18,147 nucleotides of DNA from an uncultured Ruminococcus sp. (GTDB taxonomy: Bacteria; Bacillota; Clostridia; Oscillospirales; Ruminococcaceae), in the NCBI GenBank assembly GCA_937942105.1, contig CALDFS010000240.1, positions 1 through 18,147 on the forward strand, in the 5' to 3' direction. The translations under genes were made by a program, and so were the position numbers. The notes under the pieces were generated by a model. It was not told the DNA's origin. It searched no databases and saw nothing but the letters and a program-made list of their open reading frames with translations. Position 1 is the first letter of the stretch. Every line of letters begins with the position of its first letter. Shown here one piece after another: positions 7,821-14,995 of the stretch.

Positions 7821-7849
7821 TTGACATTTTGCGGAAAATCATATAAACT
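7821..7849 (+). promoter_or_regulatory. Promoter for the HAD phosphatase
   Basis: TTGACA (7821-7826) is followed after 17 bases by TAAACT (7844-7849); TATAAA at 7842 is an alternative -10 at 15 bases. Its -35 is only 8 bases from that of the divergent recG promoter, so the two may compete for polymerase. Confidence 0.55.
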
Positions 7850-7877
7850 GTTTTTATTGATATTTGCGGAGGACATC

Positions 7878-8544
7878 ATGAATTTTTTTTGATGATATAG
7901 ACTGCGCCATTTTCGACCTTGACGGCACCTTGGTAAAATCGCTTGACGCATGGAACAGGGTTGACGATGTTTTTATGCGCAGACGTGGGATGGACACCCC
8001 GAACGGCTTTTACGAAAAGGTAGCGCCGATGAACCTTGTCGAAGCCGCCGACTATGTTAAGGCTGAGTATGGCATCAAAGAAAGCAGGCAGGAAATCATA
8101 GATGAATGGCTTTACCTTTTAGAGCAGGAATACGAAAGCGGCGTGGAAATGGTTGCGGGCGCGCAGGATTTTCTGCGGTATCTGCACCAATCGGGAGTGA
8201 AAATAGCCCTTGCAACAGCCGCCCGCCCCGAGCTTTACCGCCCCTGCCTTGAACGCTTCGGCGTGCTTGATTGCTTCTGTGCGTTTGCAAGCACCGAGGA
8301 GGTAACCCGCAAGAAGGGCTTCCCTGATGTTTATCTTTTAGCGGCGCAGAGGGCAGGAGCAAGCCCCGAGCATTGCTGTGTGTTCGAGGATATATACCTC
8401 GGCTGCATAGGCGCAAGGGCGGCAGGGATGAAGTGCATAGGAATACTTGAAGAGCACTCGCGGCAGGACTGGCAGAGGATGAGCGAGGTCTGCGAGGGGG
8501 TTATAAGGGATTACACCAAGCTTTTAAGCCGGTATAGGCATTAA
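7878..8544 (+). pseudogene. HAD-superfamily phosphatase, frame broken at a T8 tract near the start
   Basis: The expected start is the ATG at 7878, four bases after GCGGAGGA. It runs ATG AAT and then eight T bases (7883-7890), which puts TGA in frame. With seven T bases the frame reads M-N-F-F-D-D-I-D-C-A-I-F-DLDGT-L and continues unbroken to 8544, giving 221 residues. The shift therefore separates the start from motif I (D13 nucleophile, D15 acid). The rest is intact: a helical cap (about 20-80), motif II LATAARP, motif III lysine in TRKKGFPDVY and motif IV VFEDIYLG, as in beta-phosphoglucomutase-like phosphatases. Substrates of this class are small phosphorylated metabolites; which one is unknown. 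Without slippage, only a TTG at 7930, after the catalytic Asp, could start the protein. The cause may be a sequencing indel, a mutation or an expression switch. Confidence 0.75.
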
Positions 8545-8568
8545 TGTTGATTTGAAAGGCAGATTACT

Positions 8569-8985
8569 ATGAAAAAATTCAGTCAGGAAGCCGAAAAAAT
8601 AATGATCGAGCGGTTCGGAAAGGATTCTGTTATCGCTCTTGCAACGCAGGAAAAAGGAATTCCATATGTTCGCTATGTAGACGCTTATTATGAAGATGGT
8701 TCGTTCTATGTCATCACATATGCACTTTCCAATAAGATGAACCAAATAAAAAGCAGCCCAGCCGTTGCAATAGCGGGGGAATGGTTCACGGCGCACGGAA
8801 AGGGAGTAAATATGGGGTATTTCGGCAGGCAGGAAAACCGCGAAATAGCCGAAAAGCTGAAAACCGCGTTTTCTTCATGGATAGATAACGGGCACAACAA
8901 CTTTGATGATGAAAATACCATAATTCTGCGAATTGATTTGACCGACGCATTGCTGTTGTCCCACGGCACTGCGTATAGGCTGTAG
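8569..8985 (+). CDS. Pyridoxamine 5'-phosphate oxidase-like flavin-binding protein
   Basis: A 138-residue protein with the split-barrel fold of the pyridoxamine 5'-phosphate oxidase-like superfamily. Recognisable parts are ERFGKDSVIALATQEKGIPYVRYVDAYYEDGSFYVIT (strands 1-3, residues 14-50), NKMNQIKSSPAVAIAGEW (about 55-72) and a C-terminal strand IILRIDLTDALLL. Relatives bind FMN or F420-type cofactors as homodimers and act as small-molecule reductases or stress proteins; few have known substrates. True PNPOx (PdxH) is longer and this is not a convincing vitamin B6 enzyme. The ATG is preceded by GAAAGG. It lies 24 bases after the HAD gene in the same direction and is probably co-transcribed with it. 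Confidence 0.75.
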   Translation: MKKFSQEAEKIMIERFGKDSVIALATQEKGIPYVRYVDAYYEDGSFYVITYALSNKMNQIKSSPAVAIAGEWFTAHGKGVNMGYFGRQENREIAEKLKTAFSSWIDNGHNNFDDENTIILRIDLTDALLLSHGTAYRL

Positions 8986-9061
8986 CTTCTGCTTATATCA
9001 CTTTTATATATTTACGGTATGCAGACTTAATGTTAATATATCGATAGGGAGACAGATTAAT

Positions 9062-9544
9062 ATGAAAAAACTAAAGCTCATAACTGCAATCCAAGCCGCC
9101 GTTATCATGGCATTGCTGCTGTCGGCGGTCGTATTCTTTCTATATGAGCCACCGCACCGCGACTTGGGCTATGGCACTATCTTAGAAGCTCCAAAAATGG
9201 AAATAGCCGTTTACCGCGGCTGCCAAGGCAGTGTAAAAACCCGCGACAGAGCATTCAGCTTTGATTTCACGCGTGAACATTCAACCGTTTCCGACAGAGC
9301 CTTGGATTTTGTCAGAATTCACAACGAGGAATATCTGACTATTCTCAGAAACAACTGGTATGCAACGCTTGGAAGCTTTTCCTACGATGCCGCCGCAGTA
9401 ATATATGAATCCGGCAGACAGCCCGGGGAAGGCATACTTATGCTGATAAATACAGACTCTCGAAAGGCGTATATGCTCACCGAAGCCGGATGGGGCAGAA
9501 GGAAATTGAGCGCAGAACAGCTTGAAATCATTTCACTGAAATGA
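9062..9544 (+). CDS. Membrane-anchored protein of unknown function
   Basis: A 160-residue protein that I do not recognise. It has a KKLK start and one hydrophobic segment (about 8-28) acting as a signal anchor, then an extracytoplasmic domain of about 130 residues. The domain contains three visible blocks: LGYGTILEAPKMEIAVYRG, ALDFVRIHNEEYLTILRNNWY and EGILMLINTDSRKAYMLTEAGW. There is no lipobox and no cysteine pair, so lipidation is unlikely. An AGGGAGA site lies 8 bases before the ATG. It sits 76 bases after the flavin-protein gene and may share its transcript or use an AT-rich promoter in that gap, which I could not place firmly. Confidence 0.6.
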   Translation: MKKLKLITAIQAAVIMALLLSAVVFFLYEPPHRDLGYGTILEAPKMEIAVYRGCQGSVKTRDRAFSFDFTREHSTVSDRALDFVRIHNEEYLTILRNNWYATLGSFSYDAAAVIYESGRQPGEGILMLINTDSRKAYMLTEAGWGRRKLSAEQLEIISLK

Positions 9545-9552
9545 ACAATATC

Positions 9553-9609
9553 AAAAAACACTGCCGCCGCAGGTCAACCTCATATAGAGGCAAACCTGCG
9601 GCGGCAGTG
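9553..9609 (-). terminator. Strong terminator of the DUF4349 operon
   Basis: A perfect 16-bp GC-rich stem, CACTGCCGCCGCAGGT (9559-9574) with its complement at 9594-9609, carries a T6 tract on the minus-strand side (9558-9553). On the plus side only CATATTG follows, so it mainly stops the leftward operon but could block rightward read-through too. Confidence 0.85.
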
Positions 9610-9633
9610 CATATTGTACGAAGAAAGATGTAG

Positions 9634-9879
9634 TCAGTATTTTAAATCGGCTAAATCGTCGCGAAGGGTGATTCCGAAAAGCTTTATTTTCCAGCCATCA
9701 AGGTATTTTCCGCTTATTGGACCGCGGTGATATTTCGTGATGCTGTAGGTGACAGCCTTGTATTCAACGCTCCCACCGTCCTTATACTGAATCCGGCAGG
9801 GGACGAGGAGTATTGCCAGAACCACTGCGATTATCACGGCGACTATAATTTTACGGTTCGTAATTCGCCGTCCACTCAT
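9634..9879 (-). CDS. Small membrane protein, tandem paralogue B
   Basis: An 81-residue protein with one membrane segment (about 11-26) after a basic MSGRRITNRK start, then a short extracytoplasmic part. It shares with the gene directly upstream the pattern KDGGSV.YKA.TY..TKYHR and the ending GWKI...G.TLRDDL, so the two are tandem duplicates. I choose the ATG at 9879: a GGAGGAGG site lies inside the preceding gene about 12 bases before it, and the alignment with the paralogue starts there. The alternative ATG at 9906 adds nine residues. It overlaps the upstream gene by 29 bases. Similar small proteins occur singly or in arrays in Clostridia without known function. Confidence 0.6.
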   Translation of the reverse strand: MSGRRITNRKIIVAVIIAVVLAILLVPCRIQYKDGGSVEYKAVTYSITKYHRGPISGKYLDGWKIKLFGITLRDDLADLKY

Positions 9880-10132
9880 GGTATTTTCTGACCTCCTCCA
9901 AATCATCCCGCAGGGTGAATCCTAAAATCTCTATTTTCCAGCCCTCAAGGAACTGAATACCAGCAAGGTCTGCTTCGCTTCCAAGCGGAGAAAGCCGGTG
10001 ATATTTCGTAACGCAGTAGGTTATTGCCTTGTATTTTACGCTTCCGCCGTCCTTTATCCGAATCTTGGCAGGGGTTAGCAGTATCGCCAAAGCAGCGACT
10101 ATTATCACAGCAACCGCAATCCTGCGCTTCAT
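9851..10132 (-). CDS. Small membrane protein, tandem paralogue A
   Basis: A 93-residue protein: MKRR, a membrane segment (about 5-20), PAKIRIKDGGSVKYKAITY, TKYHR, a ten-residue insert with GSEADLAG that paralogue B lacks, then GWKIEILGFTLRDDL and a charged tail. Its ATG overlaps the stop of the DUF4349 gene as TAATG, so translation is coupled. The predicted topology places the conserved part outside the membrane. No catalytic residues can be named. Function is unknown; co-expression with a membrane-bound lipoprotein suggests a shared envelope role. Confidence 0.65.
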   Translation of the reverse strand: MKRRIAVAVIIVAALAILLTPAKIRIKDGGSVKYKAITYCVTKYHRLSPLGSEADLAGIQFLEGWKIEILGFTLRDDLEEVRKYHEWTANYEP

Positions 10133-11169
10133 TACTTGCTCTCCTTGCTTTCAGGATTTTCGGGATTCGTTTCAGCCGGCTTGGCGGAATCACCTGCAAG
10201 TATCGAGGACTTCTTTACCTTGCGTATAATAAGCCTTACAATAATCACTATTATGATGATAACAACCGCATATATTCCTAAGTAAGGAGCGGAGCTTACC
10301 ACGCCTACGAACATATCCTTAAAGCCCTCGCCGATGCTGTAAAGATTGTCCGAGATATTCTGGCTGATTCTGTCGAATACACCCGGCTTGGCTGCGGGTG
10401 GGGTGAGCCTTTCAACCTCGCTTATATCAAGCCTTAATGTGGAATAGGAAACAAGGCTCTTGTAGGAGTTAAGCTGAGTGGTGTATGATTCTATCTGATA
10501 GTTTACATCGGTCAGATAGCTCTGAATCTTCAGGATGTCCTCAACCGTTTCGGCTCTTTCCATAAGCTTTAAAAAGCTTTCCTGCTCCGCTCTTAGCGAA
10601 GCGATCCTTGCCTCGGTGTCAACGTATTTTGCAGTGATATCGTCGATATATTCATAGCTGTAGGTTACGGTTCCCATATCGCCGATGAGGGATGTGAACT
10701 CGTCAAATCTCTCCGCCGGGATTCTTATGGTGTAGTTGGCAGAGCGCATTGCCTTGCCGTAGTAGGAGTTGCCGTTCTGGGTGGAATTCTCGATATATCC
10801 GCCGTAGGCTGAAACCTTTAATTCAAGCTCCTTTATGAAGCTGTCGTATTCAAGCGTTTCAACGCTGATGGTGCGGTTCTTGACGATTTTGCGCTCGGAA
10901 GCCTTAACAGTGTCCGCGTCGATGTTTTCGACGGGAGCTTCTGACTCGGGCATGGGTACTTCAACATCCCATGACATATCCGCGCTTTCGACCGGTTCAT
11001 CCCACGCAATATCATCAGCGGTTTCTTCGTCATACCAGCCCATTTCGGCGCTGGAGGCATTCATATCATAGCCTTTGGTCGGTGCAGAATCGGCATACTT
11101 GCTTCCGCATCCCGCAAACAAAACGATTGTTGCCGCTGCAATTAATAATATAGAACTAAGCTTTTTCAT
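10132..11169 (-). CDS. DUF4349 lipoprotein
   Basis: A 345-residue envelope protein. The signal peptide MKKLSSILLIAAATIVLF ends in the lipobox FAGC with C21 as the lipid anchor. An acidic, Trp- and Met-containing low-complexity linker (about 25-85) follows. The DUF4349 domain (about 90-270) begins KIVKNRTISVETLEYDSF and includes IRIPAERFDEFTSLIGDMG and a helical, coiled-coil-like stretch around YVDTEARIASLRAEQESFLKLMERA. A C-terminal membrane segment (about 300-318, YAVVIIIIVIIV) is followed by a basic KVKK and a hydrophilic tail. So the protein is held at both ends. The domain's function is not established. The ATG at 11169 has AAAGGAAGA 9 bases before it; the ATG at 11190 lies upstream of that site. 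First gene of a three-gene leftward operon. Confidence 0.85.
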   Translation of the reverse strand: MKKLSSILLIAAATIVLFAGCGSKYADSAPTKGYDMNASSAEMGWYDEETADDIAWDEPVESADMSWDVEVPMPESEAPVENIDADTVKASERKIVKNRTISVETLEYDSFIKELELKVSAYGGYIENSTQNGNSYYGKAMRSANYTIRIPAERFDEFTSLIGDMGTVTYSYEYIDDITAKYVDTEARIASLRAEQESFLKLMERAETVEDILKIQSYLTDVNYQIESYTTQLNSYKSLVSYSTLRLDISEVERLTPPAAKPGVFDRISQNISDNLYSIGEGFKDMFVGVVSSAPYLGIYAVVIIIIVIIVRLIIRKVKKSSILAGDSAKPAETNPENPESKESK

Positions 11170-11387
11170 ATGTATAAATCTTCCTTTCATTGCCCCGATG
11201 GGGTTTCTTTCGGGCGTTTCTATCTATAATACAACTGTCTTCGGGAAAATATTGCATAGCATAGGATTTTTTTATCGATAAATGTGATGTCAGATGCCGC
11301 CAATCCTTAATATTGCCCAGTTTATGGGCTTGCGCGTCACTTGTTTTTGTCAGATTGTAGATTTAGCTCAAAACGGGGCAAAAACGC

Positions 11388-11416
11388 TTGCAAAAATCTA
11401 ATTAGTATGCTATTAT
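11388..11416 (+). promoter_or_regulatory. Promoter of the decarboxylase operon
   Basis: TTGCAA (11388-11393), a 17-base spacer and TATTAT (11411-11416) lie 37 bases before the first gene. The rest of the 263-bp divergent gap (11191-11453) holds a short GCCCA/TGGGC hairpin near 11315 and a probable leftward -10 (TATTAT near 11232), but no operator I recognise. Confidence 0.65.
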
Positions 11417-11453
11417 GATTTTAATTTGGGCAATTTGAAAGGAGGAATTCTGT

Positions 11454-11753
11454 ATGTTCGTTTTGGCGTCCGAACCGTCTTTGCCGCTGGTGGTAGGATT
11501 GGGTCTTGGAATGGTCTTTTTCGGACTTATCTGTATTATAGCCCTGTGCTATGTGTTAGGTGCGGTAATCAGAGCGTTTGAAAGCCGCAGACCGGCACCC
11601 GCTCAGCCGACCGAGCAGGCGTCAGCATCTGCCGCTCCTGCCGAATCAATCACTAAAAACGGCGCGCTTATCGCAGCGATATCCGCCGCGATCGCCGAGG
11701 ACATGGGTACCGACGTATCCGCAATCAGAATCAAGTCGATAAAAAAGCTGTAA
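11454..11753 (+). CDS. oadG: Sodium-pump decarboxylase gamma subunit (OadG family)
   Basis: A 99-residue small membrane subunit. Residues 13-38 form the single membrane helix (VVGLGLGMVFFGLICIIAL...), followed by a Pro/Ala/Gln linker (48-65) and a C-terminal helix-rich part, GALIAAISAAIAEDMGTD. In oxaloacetate decarboxylase the gamma subunit anchors the alpha subunit to the beta pump and stabilises the complex. The usual zinc-binding histidines of the enterobacterial OadG tail are not evident here, as in other Firmicutes versions. A strong AAAGGAGGA site lies 7 bases before the ATG. It is first in a four-gene operon. Confidence 0.85.
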   Translation: MFVLASEPSLPLVVGLGLGMVFFGLICIIALCYVLGAVIRAFESRRPAPAQPTEQASASAAPAESITKNGALIAAISAAIAEDMGTDVSAIRIKSIKKL

Positions 11754-11788
11754 ATCAAAGCTGACTAAATGAAGGAGAGAATTATATT

Positions 11789-12136
11789 ATGAGACATTAT
11801 CGTGTAAATGTAAACGGCACAGCCTATGAAATCGCAATCGAAGAAATCTCTGCCGATGAAGCAAAGAAGGCGGCTCCCGCACAGGCTGCTGCTCCCGCTG
11901 CTTCCGCTCCTGTTTCCGCAGGCGCAACAACAGTTTCCGCTCCTATGCAGGGAACTATACTTTCTGTAAACGTCAACGCCGGCGCCACCGTCAAGGAGGG
12001 CGACGTTCTGATGATTTTAGAGGCTATGAAGATGGAAAACGAAATCATGGCTCCCAAGGCCGGCAAAATCGCATCCGTATCCGCCACAAAGGGCGCTTCG
12101 GTCAAGACCGGAGACGTTTTGTGCGTAATCGAATAA
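11789..12136 (+). CDS. Biotin carboxyl carrier subunit of the decarboxylase
   Basis: A 115-residue biotin carrier. The N-terminal strand region (1-24, MRHYRVNVNGTAYEIAIEEI) is followed by an Ala/Pro-rich flexible linker (25-48) and a biotinyl domain (about 49-115) with the EAMKMENEI motif, biotin attached at K81. In this operon the carrier is separate from the alpha chain, as in methylmalonyl-CoA and glutaconyl-CoA decarboxylases and many Clostridia oxaloacetate decarboxylases. It carries the carboxyl group from the alpha subunit to the membrane beta subunit, where decarboxylation drives sodium export. It needs a BirA-type ligase that is not in this window. The Shine-Dalgarno site is GAAGGAGAG. 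Confidence 0.9.
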   Translation: MRHYRVNVNGTAYEIAIEEISADEAKKAAPAQAAAPAASAPVSAGATTVSAPMQGTILSVNVNAGATVKEGDVLMILEAMKMENEIMAPKAGKIASVSATKGASVKTGDVLCVIE

Positions 12137-12151
12137 TCAATTACGATTAAT

Positions 12152-12175
12152 AGTTTGAAGGCAAATCCCTTCAAA
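12152..12175. other. Intercistronic hairpin between carrier and beta genes
   Basis: GTTTGAAGG and CCTTCAAAC form a perfect 9-bp stem with a six-base loop in the 100-bp gap before the beta gene. No T tract follows, so it is not a normal terminator. It may mark an mRNA processing or stability point that sets subunit ratios; this is inference. Confidence 0.4.
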
Positions 12176-12236
12176 CAGCAAATTTGCGCCTTTTAAGCCA
12201 AATTTGAGCTTGTAAGAAAGGAATGATTATATTAAT

Positions 12237-13484
12237 ATGGACGCGATACTTGACTTTTTGAAAACGACAGGCTTCGCGCTTATCGCCTCCGACTGGCGCG
12301 TGCTTATTATGATAGCGATATCATGTGTGCTTATGTACCTTGCTATCGTTAAGAAATTCGAGCCTATGCTGCTTCTGCCCATAGCGTTCGGTATGCTTTT
12401 AACCAACCTTCCCGGCGCTTCCATGTTCCACGAGGTCTTCTTTGCAGGGGGACACGTTAACTGGGCGCTCTTCGGCGGCGCACCGGTAACTCAGGAGCTT
12501 ATAGACAGCCTGAGTGAAAATTACGCTGCAATCGCTTCTACCTTAGAGGTAGGTCAGACCATTGCCCCCGGACTTCTGGACGTTCTGTACTTAGGCGTTA
12601 AGCTGGGAATCTACCCCTGCCTTATCTTCGTAGGCGTTGGCGCTATGACAGACTTCGGTCCTCTTATTGCAAACCCGAAGAGCCTTATCATGGGCGCTGC
12701 CGCTCAGCTCGGCATATTCATGACCTATATCGTTGCTTCCTGCACCATCTTCACCCCTGCGGAAGCCGGTTCAATAGGAATCATCGGCGGTGCCGACGGT
12801 CCTACGGCTATCTACACCACCTCGCTCCTGGCTCCTCACCTTTTAGGCCCGATAGCCGTTGCGGCATACTCTTATATGGCGCTTGTTCCGGTTATTCAGC
12901 CGCCTATAATGAAGCTTCTTACCACCAAGAAGGAACGCCAGATAGTTATGAAGGAGCTTCGCCCGGTATCCAGAACCGAAAAGATTATCTTCCCGATTGT
13001 TGTTACCATCTTCGTATCTCTGCTGGTTCCCTCTGCCGCTCCGCTTATCGGATGCTTAATGCTCGGCAACCTTATGAAGGAGTGCGGAGTTGTTGAAAGA
13101 CTTAACAAGACCGCTCAGAACGAGCTTATGAACATAGTAACCATCTTCTTGGGAATCTCAGTCGGCGCTACCGCTACCGCTTCCACCTTCTTAGCACCCA
13201 AGACCCTTGCAATCATCTGCATAGGCGTTGTTGCATTCGGCTTCGGAACTGCCGGCGGCGTGCTCATTGCAAAGCTGATGAACCTCTTCTCCAAGAACAA
13301 GGTCAACCCGCTTATCGGCTCTGCCGGTGTTTCGGCTGTTCCTATGGCGGCAAGAGTTTCTCAGGTAGTAGGTCAGAAGTACAATCCCGGCAACTTCCTT
13401 CTTATGCACGCTATGGGACCCAACGTTGCTGGCGTTATCGGCTCTGCAATCGCGGCGGGCGTACTTATCTCCCTGCTGGGTTAA
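12237..13484 (+). CDS. oadB: Sodium-translocating decarboxylase beta subunit
   Basis: A 415-residue, multi-helix inner-membrane protein, the sodium pump and carboxybiotin decarboxylase of the complex. Family landmarks are KKFEPMLLLPIAFGMLLTNLP (40-60), YPCLIFVGVGAMTDFGPLIANPKS (126-149), GIIGGADGPTAIY (181-193) with D187, which matches the essential sodium-site Asp, LMLGNLMKECGVVERL (274-289), and SAGVSAVPMAARV (362-374). A stretch of about 35 residues after FHEVFFAGG (70-108) is longer than in many homologues. The ATG follows GAAAGGAATG. It lies 100 bases after the carrier gene and 15 bases before the alpha gene. Confidence 0.93.
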   Translation: MDAILDFLKTTGFALIASDWRVLIMIAISCVLMYLAIVKKFEPMLLLPIAFGMLLTNLPGASMFHEVFFAGGHVNWALFGGAPVTQELIDSLSENYAAIASTLEVGQTIAPGLLDVLYLGVKLGIYPCLIFVGVGAMTDFGPLIANPKSLIMGAAAQLGIFMTYIVASCTIFTPAEAGSIGIIGGADGPTAIYTTSLLAPHLLGPIAVAAYSYMALVPVIQPPIMKLLTTKKERQIVMKELRPVSRTEKIIFPIVVTIFVSLLVPSAAPLIGCLMLGNLMKECGVVERLNKTAQNELMNIVTIFLGISVGATATASTFLAPKTLAIICIGVVAFGFGTAGGVLIAKLMNLFSKNKVNPLIGSAGVSAVPMAARVSQVVGQKYNPGNFLLMHAMGPNVAGVIGSAIAAGVLISLLG

Positions 13485-13499
13485 TGAAAGGACTATATT

Positions 13500-14921
13500 A
13501 TGCCTAAAAATCCATTAAAAATTACAGATACCATCCTGCGTGACGCTCACCAGTCTCAGGCGGCTACAAGAATGAAGCTTGAAGATATGCTTCCCGCCTG
13601 CGAGAAGCTGGATAAAATCGGCTATTGGTCGCTTGAATGCTGGGGCGGCGCAACCTTTGACTCCTGCATGAGATTTTTGAACGAGGACCCTTGGGAAAGA
13701 CTCCGCGCACTGCGCAAGGCTATGCCCAACACCAAGCTGCAAATGCTCTTCCGCGGTCAGAATATCCTGGGATATAAGCACTACGCCGACGATGTTGTTG
13801 ACGCTTTTGTTAAGAAATCCATCGAAAACGGTATCGATGTTATAAGAATCTTCGACGCGCTCAACGATACCCGCAACCTTAAAGCCGCCATTACCGCAAC
13901 CAAGAAATACGGCGGAATCTGCGAGGCTGCAATCAGCTACACCACCAGCCCTGTTCACAACGAGGAATATTTCGTTAAGCTCGCCAAGGAGCTTGAGGAG
14001 ATGGGCGCGGACACTATATGCATAAAGGATATGGCAAACCTGCTTCTTCCCTACGATGCAGCATCTCTTGTTAAAAAGCTGAAAGAAAACGTAAATATCC
14101 CGATCCACCTTCACACCCACAACACCACCGGAACCGGCGATATGGTAAACCTTATGGCGGCTCAGGCGGGTGTTGATATCGTGGATACCGCGCTTTCGCC
14201 TTTGGCAAACGGCACATCACAGCCGGCAACCGAATCGCTGGTTGCAACCTTAGCCGGAACCGATAGGGACACCGGGCTTGACCTTGCCGCCCTTGCAGAC
14301 GTTGCGGCTCACTTCCGCGATGTTGCAAACCGCCTGAAGGCGGAGGGAATCCTCGACCCCAAGGTGCTCAATGTCGATACCAAGACTTTGATGTATCAGG
14401 TACCCGGCGGAATGCTTTCAAACCTGCTTTCACAGCTGAAGCAGGCCAACGCCGAGGATAAGTTCTATGACGTTCTGGCGGAAGTTCCGAGAGTAAGAAA
14501 GGACTTCGGCTATCCTCCGCTGGTAACACCTACAAGCCAGATCGTCGGCTCGCAGGCGGTTCTTAATGTCCTCTCCGGCGAACGCTATAAGATGTTCACC
14601 AAGGAATCCAAGGGTCTTTTAAGAGGCGAATACGGTAGACTTCCCGGCGAGGTCAACGAGGAAGTAAGAAAGAAAGCCTTGGGCGACGCCGAGCTTATCA
14701 CCTGCCGCCCTGCCGATATGCTTGCCCCCGAGCTGGATAAGTACCGCGAGGAGGTTAAGAGCATCCCCGGCTTCAACGGAAGCGAGGAGGATGTTCTGAG
14801 CTACGCACTCTTCCCGCAGGTTGCCACCAAGTTCTTTGCATCCCGCTTGCAGCCCAAAAAGCAGGAAGTAAAGAAGGACGACAACGCTGTTAGAGAATTG
14901 TATGTAGACGTTGACTGCTGA
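13500..14921 (+). CDS. oadA: Oxaloacetate decarboxylase alpha subunit (carboxyltransferase, no biotin domain)
   Basis: A 473-residue carboxyltransferase of the PYC/OadA (5S transcarboxylase) family. The TIM barrel starts DTILRDAHQS with D10 and D15, has the Lys that is carbamylated in the family in CIKDMANLL (K176), and the metal ligands in HLHTHNTTG (H205, H207). The C-terminal PYC_OADA domain (about 300-455) contains YQVPGGMLSNL and GEYGRLPGEV. The protein ends soon after, without the biotinyl domain of enterobacterial OadA; the separate carrier of this operon fills that role. It moves carboxyl from oxaloacetate to biotin, giving pyruvate. Pyruvate carboxylase subunit B uses the same domain, but the beta and gamma neighbours favour the decarboxylase. 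A GAAAGGA site overlaps the end of the beta gene gap. Confidence 0.92.
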   Translation: MPKNPLKITDTILRDAHQSQAATRMKLEDMLPACEKLDKIGYWSLECWGGATFDSCMRFLNEDPWERLRALRKAMPNTKLQMLFRGQNILGYKHYADDVVDAFVKKSIENGIDVIRIFDALNDTRNLKAAITATKKYGGICEAAISYTTSPVHNEEYFVKLAKELEEMGADTICIKDMANLLLPYDAASLVKKLKENVNIPIHLHTHNTTGTGDMVNLMAAQAGVDIVDTALSPLANGTSQPATESLVATLAGTDRDTGLDLAALADVAAHFRDVANRLKAEGILDPKVLNVDTKTLMYQVPGGMLSNLLSQLKQANAEDKFYDVLAEVPRVRKDFGYPPLVTPTSQIVGSQAVLNVLSGERYKMFTKESKGLLRGEYGRLPGEVNEEVRKKALGDAELITCRPADMLAPELDKYREEVKSIPGFNGSEEDVLSYALFPQVATKFFASRLQPKKQEVKKDDNAVRELYVDVDC

Positions 14922-14933
14922 TATATTAATAAA

Positions 14934-14970
14934 CAAGGTTCGGGAGGGTAATCCTTCCGAACCTTGATTT
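14934..14970 (+). terminator. Terminator of the decarboxylase operon, possibly bidirectional
   Basis: CAAGGTTCGG pairs perfectly with CCGAACCTTG, extended by GAGG/CCTT, and is followed by ATTTG. On the minus strand it is followed by TTTATTAATAT and could also serve the convergent phosphodiesterase gene. Confidence 0.75.
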
Positions 14971-14995
14971 GAGAACAGAAGTTAGCTTATGGATA

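Noticed and set aside
12896..13409. Minus-strand ORFs opposite the beta-subunit gene
   Set aside because: They are mirror reading frames of a strongly conserved gene with no start signals of their own.
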